Source: Chryseobacterium sp. SSA4.19
GTDB lineage: Bacteria; Bacteroidota; Bacteroidia; Flavobacteriales; Weeksellaceae
DNA length: 64,000 nucleotides
Direction: 5' to 3'
Assembly: GCF_022601875.1 (NCBI RefSeq)
Contig: NZ_JAKVIP010000007.1
Location: forward strand, 1-64,000
The stretch's first letter is position 1, and every line of letters begins with the position of its first letter. The notes beneath the pieces are model-generated. The model was not told the DNA's origin and searched no databases. It worked only from the letters and a program-made list of their open reading frames with translations. Shown here piece after piece: positions 32,375 through 41,898 of the stretch. Both the position numbers and the translations under genes were made by a program.

Positions 32375-33082
32375 ATGAAAATAGAAATCTGGTCGGACGT
32401 AATGTGTCCGTTTTGCTATATCGGAAAAAATAACTTTGAAAAGGCACTTGAGAATTTACCTTTTAAAAACGAAGTGGAAGTAGAATGGAAAAGCTTTCAG
32501 CTGGATCCTGCTTTACCTGCTGATAAATCTCTGAGCACGTTTGATTATTTCAGGGAAAAGAAAGGTTTTCCGGAAGCGCAGGCGAGGCAGATGATTGCAC
32601 AGGTAAAAGAAATGGGCAGCAGCGCAGGAATCAATTTTAATTTTGAAAATGCTCTGATCGTCAATACATTTCCGGCTCATAAAATTCTTCATCTGGCAAA
32701 AAAACATCGTCAATCCAATGAAATGGAAGATGCTCTTTTCAGGGCACACTTTACCGACGGAAAAAATGTTTCCGATACTCAAACCTTAATTTCACTGGCA
32801 GATTCATTGGGAATTGATAAACAGGAAACCGAACAGGTTTTAACTTCTAAAGCATTCAATAATGAAGTCAGCCAGGATATTCTTGATGCGAAGAAACACG
32901 GAATTTCCGGGGTTCCGTTCTTTGTTCTGAACGGAAAATATGCGGTTTCGGGAGCGCAACCCGTTGAAGTATTTCAAAATGCACTGATACAGACCTACAA
33001 TGAAACGGTTTTACCTTTACAGAACCTTACAAAAGATGATCATAGCAACTCCTGTGATACGGAAGGAAATTGCACTATCTAA
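32375..33082 (+). CDS. DsbA-family oxidoreductase (FrnE-like)
   Basis: 235 residues with a thioredoxin fold and helical insert. IWSDVMCPFCYIGKNNFEKA has the CPFC active site (Cys11 and Cys14), and the cis-Pro loop is GISGVPFFVLNGKYAVSGAQ. This is the FrnE/polyketide-type DsbA subgroup, a cytoplasmic disulfide oxidoreductase; there is no signal peptide. The C-terminal DHSNSCDTEGNCTI adds two more cysteines, a common feature of flavobacterial members. It is followed by the nucleosidase and GNAT genes in the same direction. Confidence 0.9.
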   Translation: MKIEIWSDVMCPFCYIGKNNFEKALENLPFKNEVEVEWKSFQLDPALPADKSLSTFDYFREKKGFPEAQARQMIAQVKEMGSSAGINFNFENALIVNTFPAHKILHLAKKHRQSNEMEDALFRAHFTDGKNVSDTQTLISLADSLGIDKQETEQVLTSKAFNNEVSQDILDAKKHGISGVPFFVLNGKYAVSGAQPVEVFQNALIQTYNETVLPLQNLTKDDHSNSCDTEGNCTI

Positions 33083-33126
33083 TCTGAATCCATATTTTTG
33101 AGAACAATTTAACAGTCCATTTTCAA

Positions 33127-33708
33127 ATGATAAAAATTACCGGTGAACTTCAGTTCAATATTGAGAAAACACTTTTTGTTTTCGCGCTGGATTCGGAAGC
33201 AGGCAAAGTGTTCAATGATAAAAATAAATTAATTACAGGCATCGGGAAGGTAAATGCTGCCATTGAACTGACGCAGGAAATCCAGCGCCGCAAACCTGAA
33301 CTGATTGTCAATCTCGGTTCTGCCGGAAGCAAAAGCTTTCATAAAGGAGAAGTGGTGTGCTGTACAAAATTTATCCAGCGGGACATGGATGTTCGGGGGC
33401 TCGGTTTTGAATTGTATGAAACCCCGCTTTCCGGAATTCCGCCGGTTCTTGAATATGGCATGGAAAAAGAAGGCCTGCCAAAAGGAATCTGCGGAACAGG
33501 GGACAGCTTTGAAATGAATCATGCAGAGACAGTGTATGATATTGTAGATATGGAAGCTTATCCTCTGGCTCTGATTGCCATGAAAAAAGACATTCCTTTT
33601 TTATGTTTAAAGTATATTTCTGATGATGCAGGAAGCGAAGCAGCAGACGACTGGACAGTACAGGTTCATCTGGCTTCGGAAGCCTTTAATCAAATTTTAT
33701 TCTCATAA
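33127..33708 (+). CDS. Nucleoside phosphorylase/nucleosidase-like protein (MTAN superfamily)
   Basis: 193 residues of the PNP/UDP fold. Visible motifs are TGIGKVNAAIELTQEI, LIVNLGSAGS, DMEAYPLALIA (the MEA loop that contacts ribose) and LKYISDDAGSEA with the catalytic Asp. It resembles 5'-methylthioadenosine/S-adenosylhomocysteine nucleosidase, but it is shorter than typical MTAN (about 230), so substrate and activity are uncertain. 44 bases after the DsbA-type gene, 11 before the GNAT gene. Confidence 0.8.
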   Translation: MIKITGELQFNIEKTLFVFALDSEAGKVFNDKNKLITGIGKVNAAIELTQEIQRRKPELIVNLGSAGSKSFHKGEVVCCTKFIQRDMDVRGLGFELYETPLSGIPPVLEYGMEKEGLPKGICGTGDSFEMNHAETVYDIVDMEAYPLALIAMKKDIPFLCLKYISDDAGSEAADDWTVQVHLASEAFNQILFS

Positions 33709-33719
33709 AATGAATCACA

Positions 33720-34241
33720 ATGGCATCAATTAATATACGTAAAGCTTCTGCTGACGAGCTGGAAACCCTCCAGGCCTTAGCCAGAGAAACCTTTTACGAA
33801 ACTTTTGCAAAAGATAATGCTGAGGATGAAATGCAGACATATCTTGATGAGAGTTTTTCGACTGGGAAACTGCTTCAGGAATTGAATACTGCTAATTCTC
33901 ATTTTTTCATAGCCTGGGAAGATCAGGATCCCATCGGTTACCTTAAAGTAAATACAGGAAATGCACAGACCGAACTTCAGGACGAAACATCCATAGAAAT
34001 TGAAAGAATTTATGTGAAATCTTCCCACCACGGTAAAAAGGTTGGTCAGCTGCTCTATGATAAAGCATTGGAATCAGCACTTCAGGAAAATAAAAAATAC
34101 CTTTGGCTGGGTGTCTGGGAAGAAAACCTGCGGGCTGTTACCTTTTATAAAAAAAACGGCTTTGTTACATTTGATCAACATATTTTCAGATTAGGCAGTG
34201 AACAACAGACCGACCTGATGATGAGAAAAGACTTAGAATAA
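33720..34241 (+). CDS. GNAT-family N-acetyltransferase
   Basis: 173 residues with the GNAT fold: IEIERIYVKSSHHGKKVGQL (about 91-110) covers beta4 and the acetyl-CoA pyrophosphate loop in a diverged form, followed by WLGVWEENLRAVTFYKKNGF, the usual beta5/alpha4 segment, and DLMMRKDLE at the end. Acceptor unknown; the group includes small-molecule and spermidine acetyltransferases. Its stop (34239-34241) abuts directly on the stop of the convergent pdeM-like gene with no spacer. Confidence 0.87.
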   Translation: MASINIRKASADELETLQALARETFYETFAKDNAEDEMQTYLDESFSTGKLLQELNTANSHFFIAWEDQDPIGYLKVNTGNAQTELQDETSIEIERIYVKSSHHGKKVGQLLYDKALESALQENKKYLWLGVWEENLRAVTFYKKNGFVTFDQHIFRLGSEQQTDLMMRKDLE

Positions 34242-34886
34242 TTAAATTTCATAAATTTCAGCATCCGTGAATACATAGAATCTTCCGTTTTTAGGAAGAT
34301 TTTTTGTATCCAGTCCTGTAAATTCACTGAAAGCGGGAAGCAACAACTGGTTATCTGTAAGAACAAAACAAGGGAGTTTAATTTTTTTTACCGCTGAATG
34401 GATCACAAAACCAGGATGAATATGGCCTGTTACCTGAAGTTTTGACTGTTTTTCTTCAAAATCATGAACAAAAACAAGTTCATTGAGTTCCAGGGATTTT
34501 GACCTGGAATTTAAGCATAATTTAGCTTCCAGGTTTTTAGAGATCCTGTCATGGTTTCCTTCGATCAGATAAAACTGTAAATCAGGATACTGATTTCGCC
34601 AGTTACAAAATTCATCTACATCTGAATTGTCGCCTGCATGAAGCAGATCTCCCACCACTAAAAATTTTTCAGGCTGGAAATATTCAATTAGGATGGATAA
34701 GCGTTCCAGGTCATTTTTCATAATCTGGTTCGCCAGGGCAATGCCGTTTTTCCTGAAATGGGCGGTTTTCCCGATATGCAGGTCTGATAATACCAATGCT
34801 TTCTGCTCTTTCCAGAATAAAGCTCTCTGATTGGTTAAAGTAAAAATTTCGTTTTGTACCGTTATATTTTTTGTAACTATTTTCAT
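34242..34886 (-). CDS. pdeM: Ligase-associated DNA damage response endonuclease PdeM
   Basis: 214 residues of the calcineurin-like metallophosphoesterase fold: VLSDLHIGKTAHFRK (Asp, His metal ligands), VVGDLLHAGDNSDVDEF, LIEGNHDR (GNHD) and VTGHIHPGF (GHxH). This is the PdeM/YfcE-like partner in the ligase-associated repair operon, named from its constant company with an Lhr-like helicase, an ATP-dependent ligase and a beta-lactamase-fold exonuclease. Last gene of the operon, 44 bases after the helicase gene. Confidence 0.9.
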   Translation of the reverse strand: MKIVTKNITVQNEIFTLTNQRALFWKEQKALVLSDLHIGKTAHFRKNGIALANQIMKNDLERLSILIEYFQPEKFLVVGDLLHAGDNSDVDEFCNWRNQYPDLQFYLIEGNHDRISKNLEAKLCLNSRSKSLELNELVFVHDFEEKQSKLQVTGHIHPGFVIHSAVKKIKLPCFVLTDNQLLLPAFSEFTGLDTKNLPKNGRFYVFTDAEIYEI

Positions 34887-34930
34887 TGTTAAGATTTAAT
34901 ATCATTCTTCATTCACTTGCTTTGTCATCT

Positions 34931-37378
34931 TTATCTTACTTTCTTTGCCTGCTGAATGAGCTTCTGGATCCTTGAATCCAGATCTTCGCTCGAAAGGGTC
35001 TGCCGCAGGCTGTCCACCTTAATCGGAAAGCTCAGAGGAGTAAAGGAGTTCGCATATTTCAGGATAATCTTTGAATGCTCAATCCTCTTGAATGCTTCCA
35101 CCAGCCTCTGTTCCTGCAGCTGCATATTGAAAACTTCCGTGTAAGCCTGTCTTACCAGGAAATTATTCGGGTCATAATCTTCCAATACTTTAAAAATCAG
35201 TCCGGCTGAGCTTTGCAGTGATTTATTTGACCGCTGCTGGCCTGGAAAATTCTGGACTACCATACCTGAAATCACTGCAATATCGCGGAATTTACGTCTT
35301 GCCATTTCTGCAGAATTAATACTCGAAATGACATCGTTCATAAGGTTATCGCGGGTTAAAATCCGGTGAAGGTTTTCTTCATTCAGAGGAATTTCTTTAT
35401 CGCTGAACAGCTCAAAACCATAATCATTCATGGCCATGGAAAAAGAAATAGGTGCCAGTTTTGAAATCCGGTATGCAATGAGGGCCGCCATCACTTCATG
35501 AACCAATCTTCCTTCAAAAGGATACATAAACAGATGATAACCTTCTCTGTTTTTAATCAGTTCTACCAGAAATTCATCATCTTTGGGAATGTGCGAACGT
35601 TCTTCCTGATTGGCCAGCAGCGGATGAAGAAATTTAAGCTCTTTCTCAGAAGCTTTCGGGTTAAGGGCTCCGGATAACTTTTCCCTTAAAAAATGCCCCA
35701 GATTTGAGCTTAGAGGCAATCTTCCGCCCAGGTAACTTGGAGCGTATGCTTTTCCTTTTGCTGCCCTTACGTATACAGTCATGTCTTTGATCATCGTGAC
35801 TTCCAGCACCCGGCCCGCAAGAATAAATTTATCTTCTTTTTTTAATCTTGAAATAAAATATTCTTCGACCATTCCTATATATCCGCCGGAAATAAACTTC
35901 ACTTTCAGCATGGCATCGCTTACAATTACTCCCATATTCATCCTGTGGAGCATGGCAATCCTCCGCGAAGTCACTTTGTAAAGTCCGTTTTCATCAATGA
36001 CCACTTTATGAAACTCTTCATAGCTTTTAAGTGCTTTGCCGCCTATCGTTAAAAAATCAATGATTCCTTTCCATTCTTCTTCATTCATTTCCCGGAAAGC
36101 AAACGTTTCTTTAATCCTCGGGTACATTTCATAAGGATAAAAGCCATCCCCAACCGCCAGAGTCATCATAAACTGAACCAGCACATCGAAACATAATACC
36201 TGCGGATCGCGGGGCTCTATCACGTTATTTTTAACAGCCTCCTTCAAAGCGGAAACCTCGATCAGCTCTAAGGAATGGGTAGGCACACAATAAATCTTTG
36301 AAGTTTCAAAAGGAGAATGCCCGCTTCTTCCGGCCCGCTGGAGAAACCTGGCTACACCCTTTGCAGAACCGACCTGAATCACCGTATCTACAGGCTTAAA
36401 ATCGATTCCCAGATCCAGCGATGAGGTCGATACCACGGCTTTCAGTTTTCCGGAGCTTAGATTTTCTTCGATCCAGATCCTTAAATGTGCATCAATAGAA
36501 CTGTGGTGGATTGCAATCTGGCCTGCGAAATCCGGATACGCATTCAGCAGTAGCTGGTACCACATTTCACTCTGGCTCCTCGTATTTGTAAAAACGATTG
36601 TAGAGTTGGAATTCAGGATGATCGGAACTACTTTATCGGCAAGTTTATGCCCTAAATGTCCTGCCCAGGGTAAAATTTCAACTTCATCCGGCAGCACCGG
36701 GACAATATCGATTTTCTTTTTTTCTTTAGCAGTAACGGTTGTTTTCTTTATATCATAGGGGATCAGCACTTCCATGGCTTCATCGAGATTTCCGATGGTT
36801 GCGGTAATTCCCCAGATTTTCATTTCAGGGACATACTTTCTGAGCTGTGAAATACCCAATTCGATCATGACTCCACGCTTTGAACCCAGTAGCTCGTGCC
36901 ATTCATCAATCACAATAACCTGTAAGTTTTTAAAGAACCGCTGATGGTTTTTCTGTCCGAGCAGCAGGTGCAGGCTCTCCGGGGTAGCTACTAATACTTC
37001 AGGCATATTTCTGACCTGCTGCTGCCGTATTTTCGGATCCGTATCTCCGTTTCTTACACCGACAAGCCAATCCAGCCCGATTTCATCAATCGCTTCCTGC
37101 ATGGCTTTGGCTATATCTTTTGAAAGGGAACGCAGGGGAGTGATCCATATCATTTTCAGCCCTTTTTCATATTTTTCGGGACGATTAAGAAAATCGGTAA
37201 TTAAAGCTAAAAAAACGGAATAGGTCTTTCCAAATCCGGTCGGAGCAATAACCATTCCGCTGTATCCGTTTCCGAATTTGCGCCAGGTTTCCGTCTGAAA
37301 TCTGAAAGGGGAAATGCGTTTATCTGCCATCCAGTTCTGGATGACATTAAATCCGTTGGTATCTTCAAAAGCAGCCAA
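34931..37378 (-). CDS. Ligase-associated DNA damage response DEXH-box helicase (Lhr-like)
   Basis: 815 residues, the length of the Lhr-Core type. Walker A APTGFGKT (about 44-51), motif II DEWHELLGSKRG, motif III WGITATIGN, then in RecA2 VFTNTRSQSE, STSSLDLGIDF and QRAGRSGHSPFE. The C-terminal Lhr-specific winged-helix/DUF4145-like region follows. Unwinds or remodels DNA, probably at nicks or RNA:DNA hybrids. It lies between the ligase (55-base gap) and pdeM genes in the order exonuclease-ligase-helicase-endonuclease. Confidence 0.93.
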   Translation of the reverse strand: MAAFEDTNGFNVIQNWMADKRISPFRFQTETWRKFGNGYSGMVIAPTGFGKTYSVFLALITDFLNRPEKYEKGLKMIWITPLRSLSKDIAKAMQEAIDEIGLDWLVGVRNGDTDPKIRQQQVRNMPEVLVATPESLHLLLGQKNHQRFFKNLQVIVIDEWHELLGSKRGVMIELGISQLRKYVPEMKIWGITATIGNLDEAMEVLIPYDIKKTTVTAKEKKKIDIVPVLPDEVEILPWAGHLGHKLADKVVPIILNSNSTIVFTNTRSQSEMWYQLLLNAYPDFAGQIAIHHSSIDAHLRIWIEENLSSGKLKAVVSTSSLDLGIDFKPVDTVIQVGSAKGVARFLQRAGRSGHSPFETSKIYCVPTHSLELIEVSALKEAVKNNVIEPRDPQVLCFDVLVQFMMTLAVGDGFYPYEMYPRIKETFAFREMNEEEWKGIIDFLTIGGKALKSYEEFHKVVIDENGLYKVTSRRIAMLHRMNMGVIVSDAMLKVKFISGGYIGMVEEYFISRLKKEDKFILAGRVLEVTMIKDMTVYVRAAKGKAYAPSYLGGRLPLSSNLGHFLREKLSGALNPKASEKELKFLHPLLANQEERSHIPKDDEFLVELIKNREGYHLFMYPFEGRLVHEVMAALIAYRISKLAPISFSMAMNDYGFELFSDKEIPLNEENLHRILTRDNLMNDVISSINSAEMARRKFRDIAVISGMVVQNFPGQQRSNKSLQSSAGLIFKVLEDYDPNNFLVRQAYTEVFNMQLQEQRLVEAFKRIEHSKIILKYANSFTPLSFPIKVDSLRQTLSSEDLDSRIQKLIQQAKKVR

Positions 37379-37433
37379 ATTACAATTTTCTATTTAGATG
37401 TATAAAGGAATTCTTGTTAATAAAAATTATGAA

Positions 37434-39014
37434 TTACTGGATCAGTTTTTTTATTTCTTCCAGATCATCGATTTCATCGGCTGTCTTATCTTTCCGCCAT
37501 CTCAGGATCCTTGGAAAACGCAGCGCGACGCCGCTTTTGTGACGACTGCTGAATCCGATGCCTTCAAATGCAATTTCAAAAACAAGTTCTGCTTTAACTG
37601 TCCGGACCGGACCGAATTTCTCAATGGCATTTTTGTTCACAAAACGGCTGACCTCCATAATTTCCTTATCTGTCAGTCCGGAATAGGCTTTGGCAATCGT
37701 AACCAGCGCATCACCGTTTTTTACGGCAAATGTATAATCGGTATAGTAAGCGCTTCGCCGTCCGCTTCCTTTCTGTGCATAGATCAACACTGCATCTATA
37801 GTCAGCGGATTGATTTTCCATTTCCACCAGTCTCCTTTTTTACGTCCGGAATGGTAAAAAGAATTCTTTTGCTTCAGCATTAAACCTTCACTGTTAATGT
37901 CCCGGGACTTTTCTCTGATTTGGTTGAGATCTTCCCAGTTTTTAAAATCAATAGATTGGGAAAGCTGTATATTTTCAGGGCTTTCATTTAACAGCAATTC
38001 TTCCAGCATGGCTCGTCTTGCTGCAATAGGCTTTTCACGCAGGTCGGTATTTTCCAGTTCCAGGATATCATACGCGAATACCTGGATCGGAATCTCGGAA
38101 AGCATTTTTTTAGTTAGGGTTTTCCTGTTAAGCCTCTTCTGTAATTCATTAAAATTTAATACTTTGTTGTCTTTAACAGCGAGTATTTCTCCGTCAATCA
38201 CAAAATTGCCTTTCATATGCTGAACCACTTCCGTTATCTCAGGGAACTGTTCGGTAATCAGCTCTTCACCTCTCGACCATATAAAAACTTCGTCATTTCT
38301 TCTGATAATCTGGCCGCGGATTCCGTCCCATTTATATTCCACGAGCCATTCATCCGGAGCTCCAAGCTCTTCCAGCTCTTTTTCCAAAGGATAGGCCAGG
38401 CAGAAAGGGTAAGGTTTTGAATTGTCAGGATTAATATTCTCTGCAGAAATAAGCTCCTGGAATGAAACCTCATCCGGCGCCCATTTTCCCATGAGGCTAT
38501 GCATCAGGGTGCTGGATTCCTGTTCCGAAAATTTTGTCAAAGCATTGATCAGGGTCTTATCAGAAACTCCGATGCGAAAACTTCCTCCTAATAATTTATT
38601 GAAAATCAATCGCTCTGTGTAGTCCAGTCCATTCCATGAGCGTAATACAAACTCTTTTTTTTCATTATCAGGCATTCCTTTTAAACTGATAATATCATTC
38701 ATCCACTGAGATAAGGTGCGTTCGATTTTTTCAGTTGGCGGCGGAAGGATCAATGAAATGGTTTCTCCAAGATCTCCTACGGAAGAATAGCTTTCCTGAA
38801 ACAGCCAGAAAGGGAGTCCGGTAATGTCCAGCGCCCATTCTTTCATATAGTTTGTATTGACATTCCGTTTCGGCCTTTTACCGGTGAAGAGCGCAATAAA
38901 CCATACTTTATCGTCATCTGGAGCCCGTTCCAGATAATCGATGATTGCATCTATTTTAGCATTGGTTTTATTGGTACTTTCAAGGGCATTGATCAGTTCT
39001 GCGAAATGCTTCAT
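37434..39014 (-). CDS. ATP-dependent DNA ligase (ligase-associated repair cluster)
   Basis: 526 residues. An N-terminal DNA-binding domain (DNA_ligase_A_N type) is followed by the nucleotidyltransferase domain with motif I EYKWDGIRGQ (adenylated Lys), GELLT-like EELITEQFPE, VIDGEILA, and LMLKQKNS, then an OB fold with GDWWKWK. It seals nicks using ATP, distinct from the NAD-dependent LigA of bacterial replication. Middle gene of the four-gene DNA repair operon; 119 bases after the exonuclease gene. Confidence 0.93.
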   Translation of the reverse strand: MKHFAELINALESTNKTNAKIDAIIDYLERAPDDDKVWFIALFTGKRPKRNVNTNYMKEWALDITGLPFWLFQESYSSVGDLGETISLILPPPTEKIERTLSQWMNDIISLKGMPDNEKKEFVLRSWNGLDYTERLIFNKLLGGSFRIGVSDKTLINALTKFSEQESSTLMHSLMGKWAPDEVSFQELISAENINPDNSKPYPFCLAYPLEKELEELGAPDEWLVEYKWDGIRGQIIRRNDEVFIWSRGEELITEQFPEITEVVQHMKGNFVIDGEILAVKDNKVLNFNELQKRLNRKTLTKKMLSEIPIQVFAYDILELENTDLREKPIAARRAMLEELLLNESPENIQLSQSIDFKNWEDLNQIREKSRDINSEGLMLKQKNSFYHSGRKKGDWWKWKINPLTIDAVLIYAQKGSGRRSAYYTDYTFAVKNGDALVTIAKAYSGLTDKEIMEVSRFVNKNAIEKFGPVRTVKAELVFEIAFEGIGFSSRHKSGVALRFPRILRWRKDKTADEIDDLEEIKKLIQ

Positions 39015-39133
39015 AAGTTAACCGTATAATTTGTTAGTCACGAATCTTTGATTTATTACAGGAGGTTAAACCCTAATCAATATCAAAGCTTTTCATCAAT
39101 GTTAAATTGTTCATATTCAGTTTGAAGAGATAT

Positions 39134-40168
39134 CTAATCTTTTGTGGAAGATTCAGTATTCTCAACAGTTTCTTTATCATTTTCCTCTTCATCATCGCCG
39201 TAGAGCGTTTCTACGACATCAGATTTGATCCCGATTTCATTTAAATATTTTGAGAAAACTTCGGTCTGACCGTGTGTCACATGAACAATTTCTGCTTCCG
39301 TAGCTTTTATAGCCTGCAGCAAGCCGCCCCAGTCGGCATGGTCACTCATAGGGAACCCGGCATCTGCACTGCGCCATCTTCTGGCACCACGTACCTGCAT
39401 CCAGCCGGAACAGATTGCCGTCGCCGGATTCGGGATCTTTTTTATGACATTGCTGTCTAATAAGGCTGGCGGGACAATCACAATATCATCCTGTACATGT
39501 TTCACACTTTCCCTGAAATCAGGAACTTCATATTCCGGAAGTTCGATTCCGACATTTTCAAAAGCTTCATTCAGTTTTCCGATGGAGTAGTGGACATGGA
39601 TTTTCCCAAGTCCTTCCACTGCTTTCATAATCCGTTGGGCTTTACCTAAGGAATATCCGATGAATACTGATGTTTTCTGGTTTTCTTTATTTCTGAGCAC
39701 CCAATTCTGCATTCTCTTATTAAGATCCTCCACTTCCAGCCAGTTGTAAATCGGAAGTCCAAAGGTACTTTCAGTAACAAATTCATTGCATCTTACCAGT
39801 TCAAAGGGCGTACTTAAGCCGTCATCCTGTACTTTATAATCTCCGGAAACTACACTTACATAGCCTTTGTATTCAAGACGGATCTGCGCTGAACCGATGA
39901 TATGGCCTGCCGGATGGAGTGAAACTTTTACACCGTTCATATTAATAATCTCACCATATTCCACACTCTGGCATTCAATATCCTCACTGATTCTTTTGTG
40001 CAGGATGGGTTTTGTAAAATGATGGCAAAGGTATTTCTTCATTCCCCACCGGGCGTGATCAGCGTGTCCGTGTGTGATTAAAGCAAGGTCTACCGGCCGC
40101 CACGGGTCAATATAAAATTTTCCCTGCGGACAATAAATGCCTTTATTGGTAAATGTGATTAGTTTCAA
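39134..40168 (-). CDS. Ligase-associated DNA damage response exonuclease (beta-lactamase fold)
   Basis: 344 residues of the metallo-beta-lactamase/beta-CASP nuclease type. Metal ligands are visible in LITHGHADHARWG (HxHxDH), SLHPAGHIIGSAQ and VSGDYKV; MSDHADWGGLL supplies the late histidine. Related to SNM1/Artemis-type 5' nucleases. The acidic C-terminus (DDEEENDKETVENTESSTKD) is disordered. First gene of the minus-strand repair operon. Confidence 0.92.
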   Translation of the reverse strand: MKLITFTNKGIYCPQGKFYIDPWRPVDLALITHGHADHARWGMKKYLCHHFTKPILHKRISEDIECQSVEYGEIINMNGVKVSLHPAGHIIGSAQIRLEYKGYVSVVSGDYKVQDDGLSTPFELVRCNEFVTESTFGLPIYNWLEVEDLNKRMQNWVLRNKENQKTSVFIGYSLGKAQRIMKAVEGLGKIHVHYSIGKLNEAFENVGIELPEYEVPDFRESVKHVQDDIVIVPPALLDSNVIKKIPNPATAICSGWMQVRGARRWRSADAGFPMSDHADWGGLLQAIKATEAEIVHVTHGQTEVFSKYLNEIGIKSDVVETLYGDDEEENDKETVENTESSTKD

Positions 40169-40352
40169 GGGTAAATAGATTTAGATGTACCCTTCAAAAA
40201 CCTAACCAAAAAATAAGTGTTTTATAACTTTGTCCGAAAGATAAGATAAACTCGTATCCTGCCTGAATAATTAATTTTTGCGATATACTAATTTACTGAT
40301 TCCTTTTTAACATTTTTAATTAAATCCGGACTTCTATTCCACAAACTGATCA

Positions 40353-41834
40353 TCAGCAAAGCATCTTAATGGCATCGGAAAAGATGGCGACCGATTTTTC
40401 CATCTCTTCAATATTTAAATGCCCGAACCCTAAACGCATGGCGGTAAGGTTTTTATTCTGATAGAGCAGAGTTTTGGGAATAAACAGATTATTTTTTGAG
40501 CAATCCTTGGCAAGTTGCATAAGATTTAGAGGAATGTTCCATTCTGCCCAGATGGCCAATCCGCCAGCCGGCTTCTCAAATTGTAGATAATCGCCGAGGT
40601 TTTCCCTGATCAATTGTGCAAAATAATCCCGACGCTGCTGATAAATTTTGATGGATTTCTTTAAGTATCTATTAATTTCCCCTTCTGCAATCAGTTCGCC
40701 CAGAACATGTTCCATCAGGACATCTCCCTGCCTGTCTATAATCCCAAGATATTTTCGCATTTCGGCCATCAGATTTTCAGGCGCCACAATAAATCCCGTC
40801 CTGAAACCCGGGGCCAGAGATTTCCCGAAAGATCCGATGTAAATAACCATTCCGTTTGTATCTGCACTTGCAAGAGGAAGAATAGGACTTTTGTCATAAT
40901 GAAAATCATAATCGTAATCATCTTCCAGAATGATAAAACCAAACTCTTCAGCAAGGTTTAATAATTCCAGTCTGCGTTGTGCACTCAGGGTAACGGTGGT
41001 TGGGTAGTGGTGATGAGGAGTGATATAGAGCATCCTGATTTTTTGCTTTGTACAGATTTTCTTTATTTCATCCACATCAATACCATCTTTATCTACGGAA
41101 ACCGTCATCACCCTGACTCCTGTTTTCTGAAAAATCATATTGACGGAAAAATAACTTAAGTTGCCTACGAGAACAATATCTCCTTCCGATAAAAGAATTT
41201 CAGAAGCAATATATACACTCATTTCCGTACTGCGCGTAATAAGAAGATTATTCTTTGTAATAGGCAGCCCTCTTGATAAATTTAAATACCTTGAAAGATT
41301 CTCTTTAAAAAATTCGCTCCCGTCCTGATTATAATTGCCGGTTTTATGAGCTTTTCTTTTTAATGTTGAACTGTATATTCTGGATTGTTGGTCAATCTGC
41401 GTCAGGCGGATATCAGGAGATCCGTCATTAAAGCTGTATTGACATCTTGAATATTCAAATGGATTGTCGAGAATATTCGAAATTTTAAACTTGAATCCCG
41501 TTTTTTTTGGATAATGTTCCAAGTGATCATCTCTGAATTCTTTAAGGGATAGTGATTTTCCCAAATGTTCCCCGATAACAAACGTTCCTTTATTAGGAAG
41601 ACATTCTACCCAGCCCTGGGCCAGTAATTCATCATAAACTGAAATGGCTGTATTCCGGTGAACTTCCAGAATCTTACTCAAAGCCCTGCTTCCGGGAAGC
41701 TTGGTTCCGAATGGCAAATAGCCTCTTTGGATCGCATTAATCAATTGATTAGCAATCTGCATATACACTGAAGTTTCCGAAATCCTGTCAATGAGAACAA
41801 AACTTCTGTAAGGAATCTCAACCGGACTATCCAT
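40353..41834 (-). CDS. MocR/PdxR-type GntR transcriptional regulator (PLP aminotransferase fold)
   Basis: 493 residues. The N-terminal winged helix (about 13-80, YMQIANQLINAIQRGYLPFG, then SRALSKILEVHRNTAISVYD) is joined to a type-I aminotransferase-like domain with EDDYDYDFHYD and the PLP lysine in YIGSFGKSLAPGFRTGF. MocR proteins bind PLP or an amino-substrate and regulate nearby metabolic genes, often vitamin genes. It is divergent from the biotin operon with only 64 bases between starts, so it is the natural candidate regulator; BioF and BioA in that operon use PLP. No BirA-like or BioR-type regulator gene is adjacent. Confidence 0.9.
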   Translation of the reverse strand: MDSPVEIPYRSFVLIDRISETSVYMQIANQLINAIQRGYLPFGTKLPGSRALSKILEVHRNTAISVYDELLAQGWVECLPNKGTFVIGEHLGKSLSLKEFRDDHLEHYPKKTGFKFKISNILDNPFEYSRCQYSFNDGSPDIRLTQIDQQSRIYSSTLKRKAHKTGNYNQDGSEFFKENLSRYLNLSRGLPITKNNLLITRSTEMSVYIASEILLSEGDIVLVGNLSYFSVNMIFQKTGVRVMTVSVDKDGIDVDEIKKICTKQKIRMLYITPHHHYPTTVTLSAQRRLELLNLAEEFGFIILEDDYDYDFHYDKSPILPLASADTNGMVIYIGSFGKSLAPGFRTGFIVAPENLMAEMRKYLGIIDRQGDVLMEHVLGELIAEGEINRYLKKSIKIYQQRRDYFAQLIRENLGDYLQFEKPAGGLAIWAEWNIPLNLMQLAKDCSKNNLFIPKTLLYQNKNLTAMRLGFGHLNIEEMEKSVAIFSDAIKMLC

Positions 41835-41874
41835 AATATTAAAACTGGCACTGATAAACCATCCGGCAATATAC

Positions 41875-41882
41875 TAGTTTTG
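41875..41882 (+). promoter_or_regulatory. Bacteroidetes -7 promoter box of the biotin operon
   Basis: TAGTTTTG matches TAnnTTTG, 16 bases before the ATG of the first operon gene. It lies in the 64-base divergent spacer shared with the MocR-type gene, so a regulator bound here would control both. Confidence 0.5.
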
Positions 41883-41898
41883 AACAAAATAAAGATAT

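Noticed and set aside
34886..34930. Possible regulatory site between the helicase and pdeM-like genes
   Set aside because: Only 44 A/T-rich bases without a hairpin or -7 box; the genes are best seen as one operon.
40221..40232. TAACTTTG promoter-like box on the plus strand
   Set aside because: No plus-strand gene follows; both flanking genes are on the minus strand.
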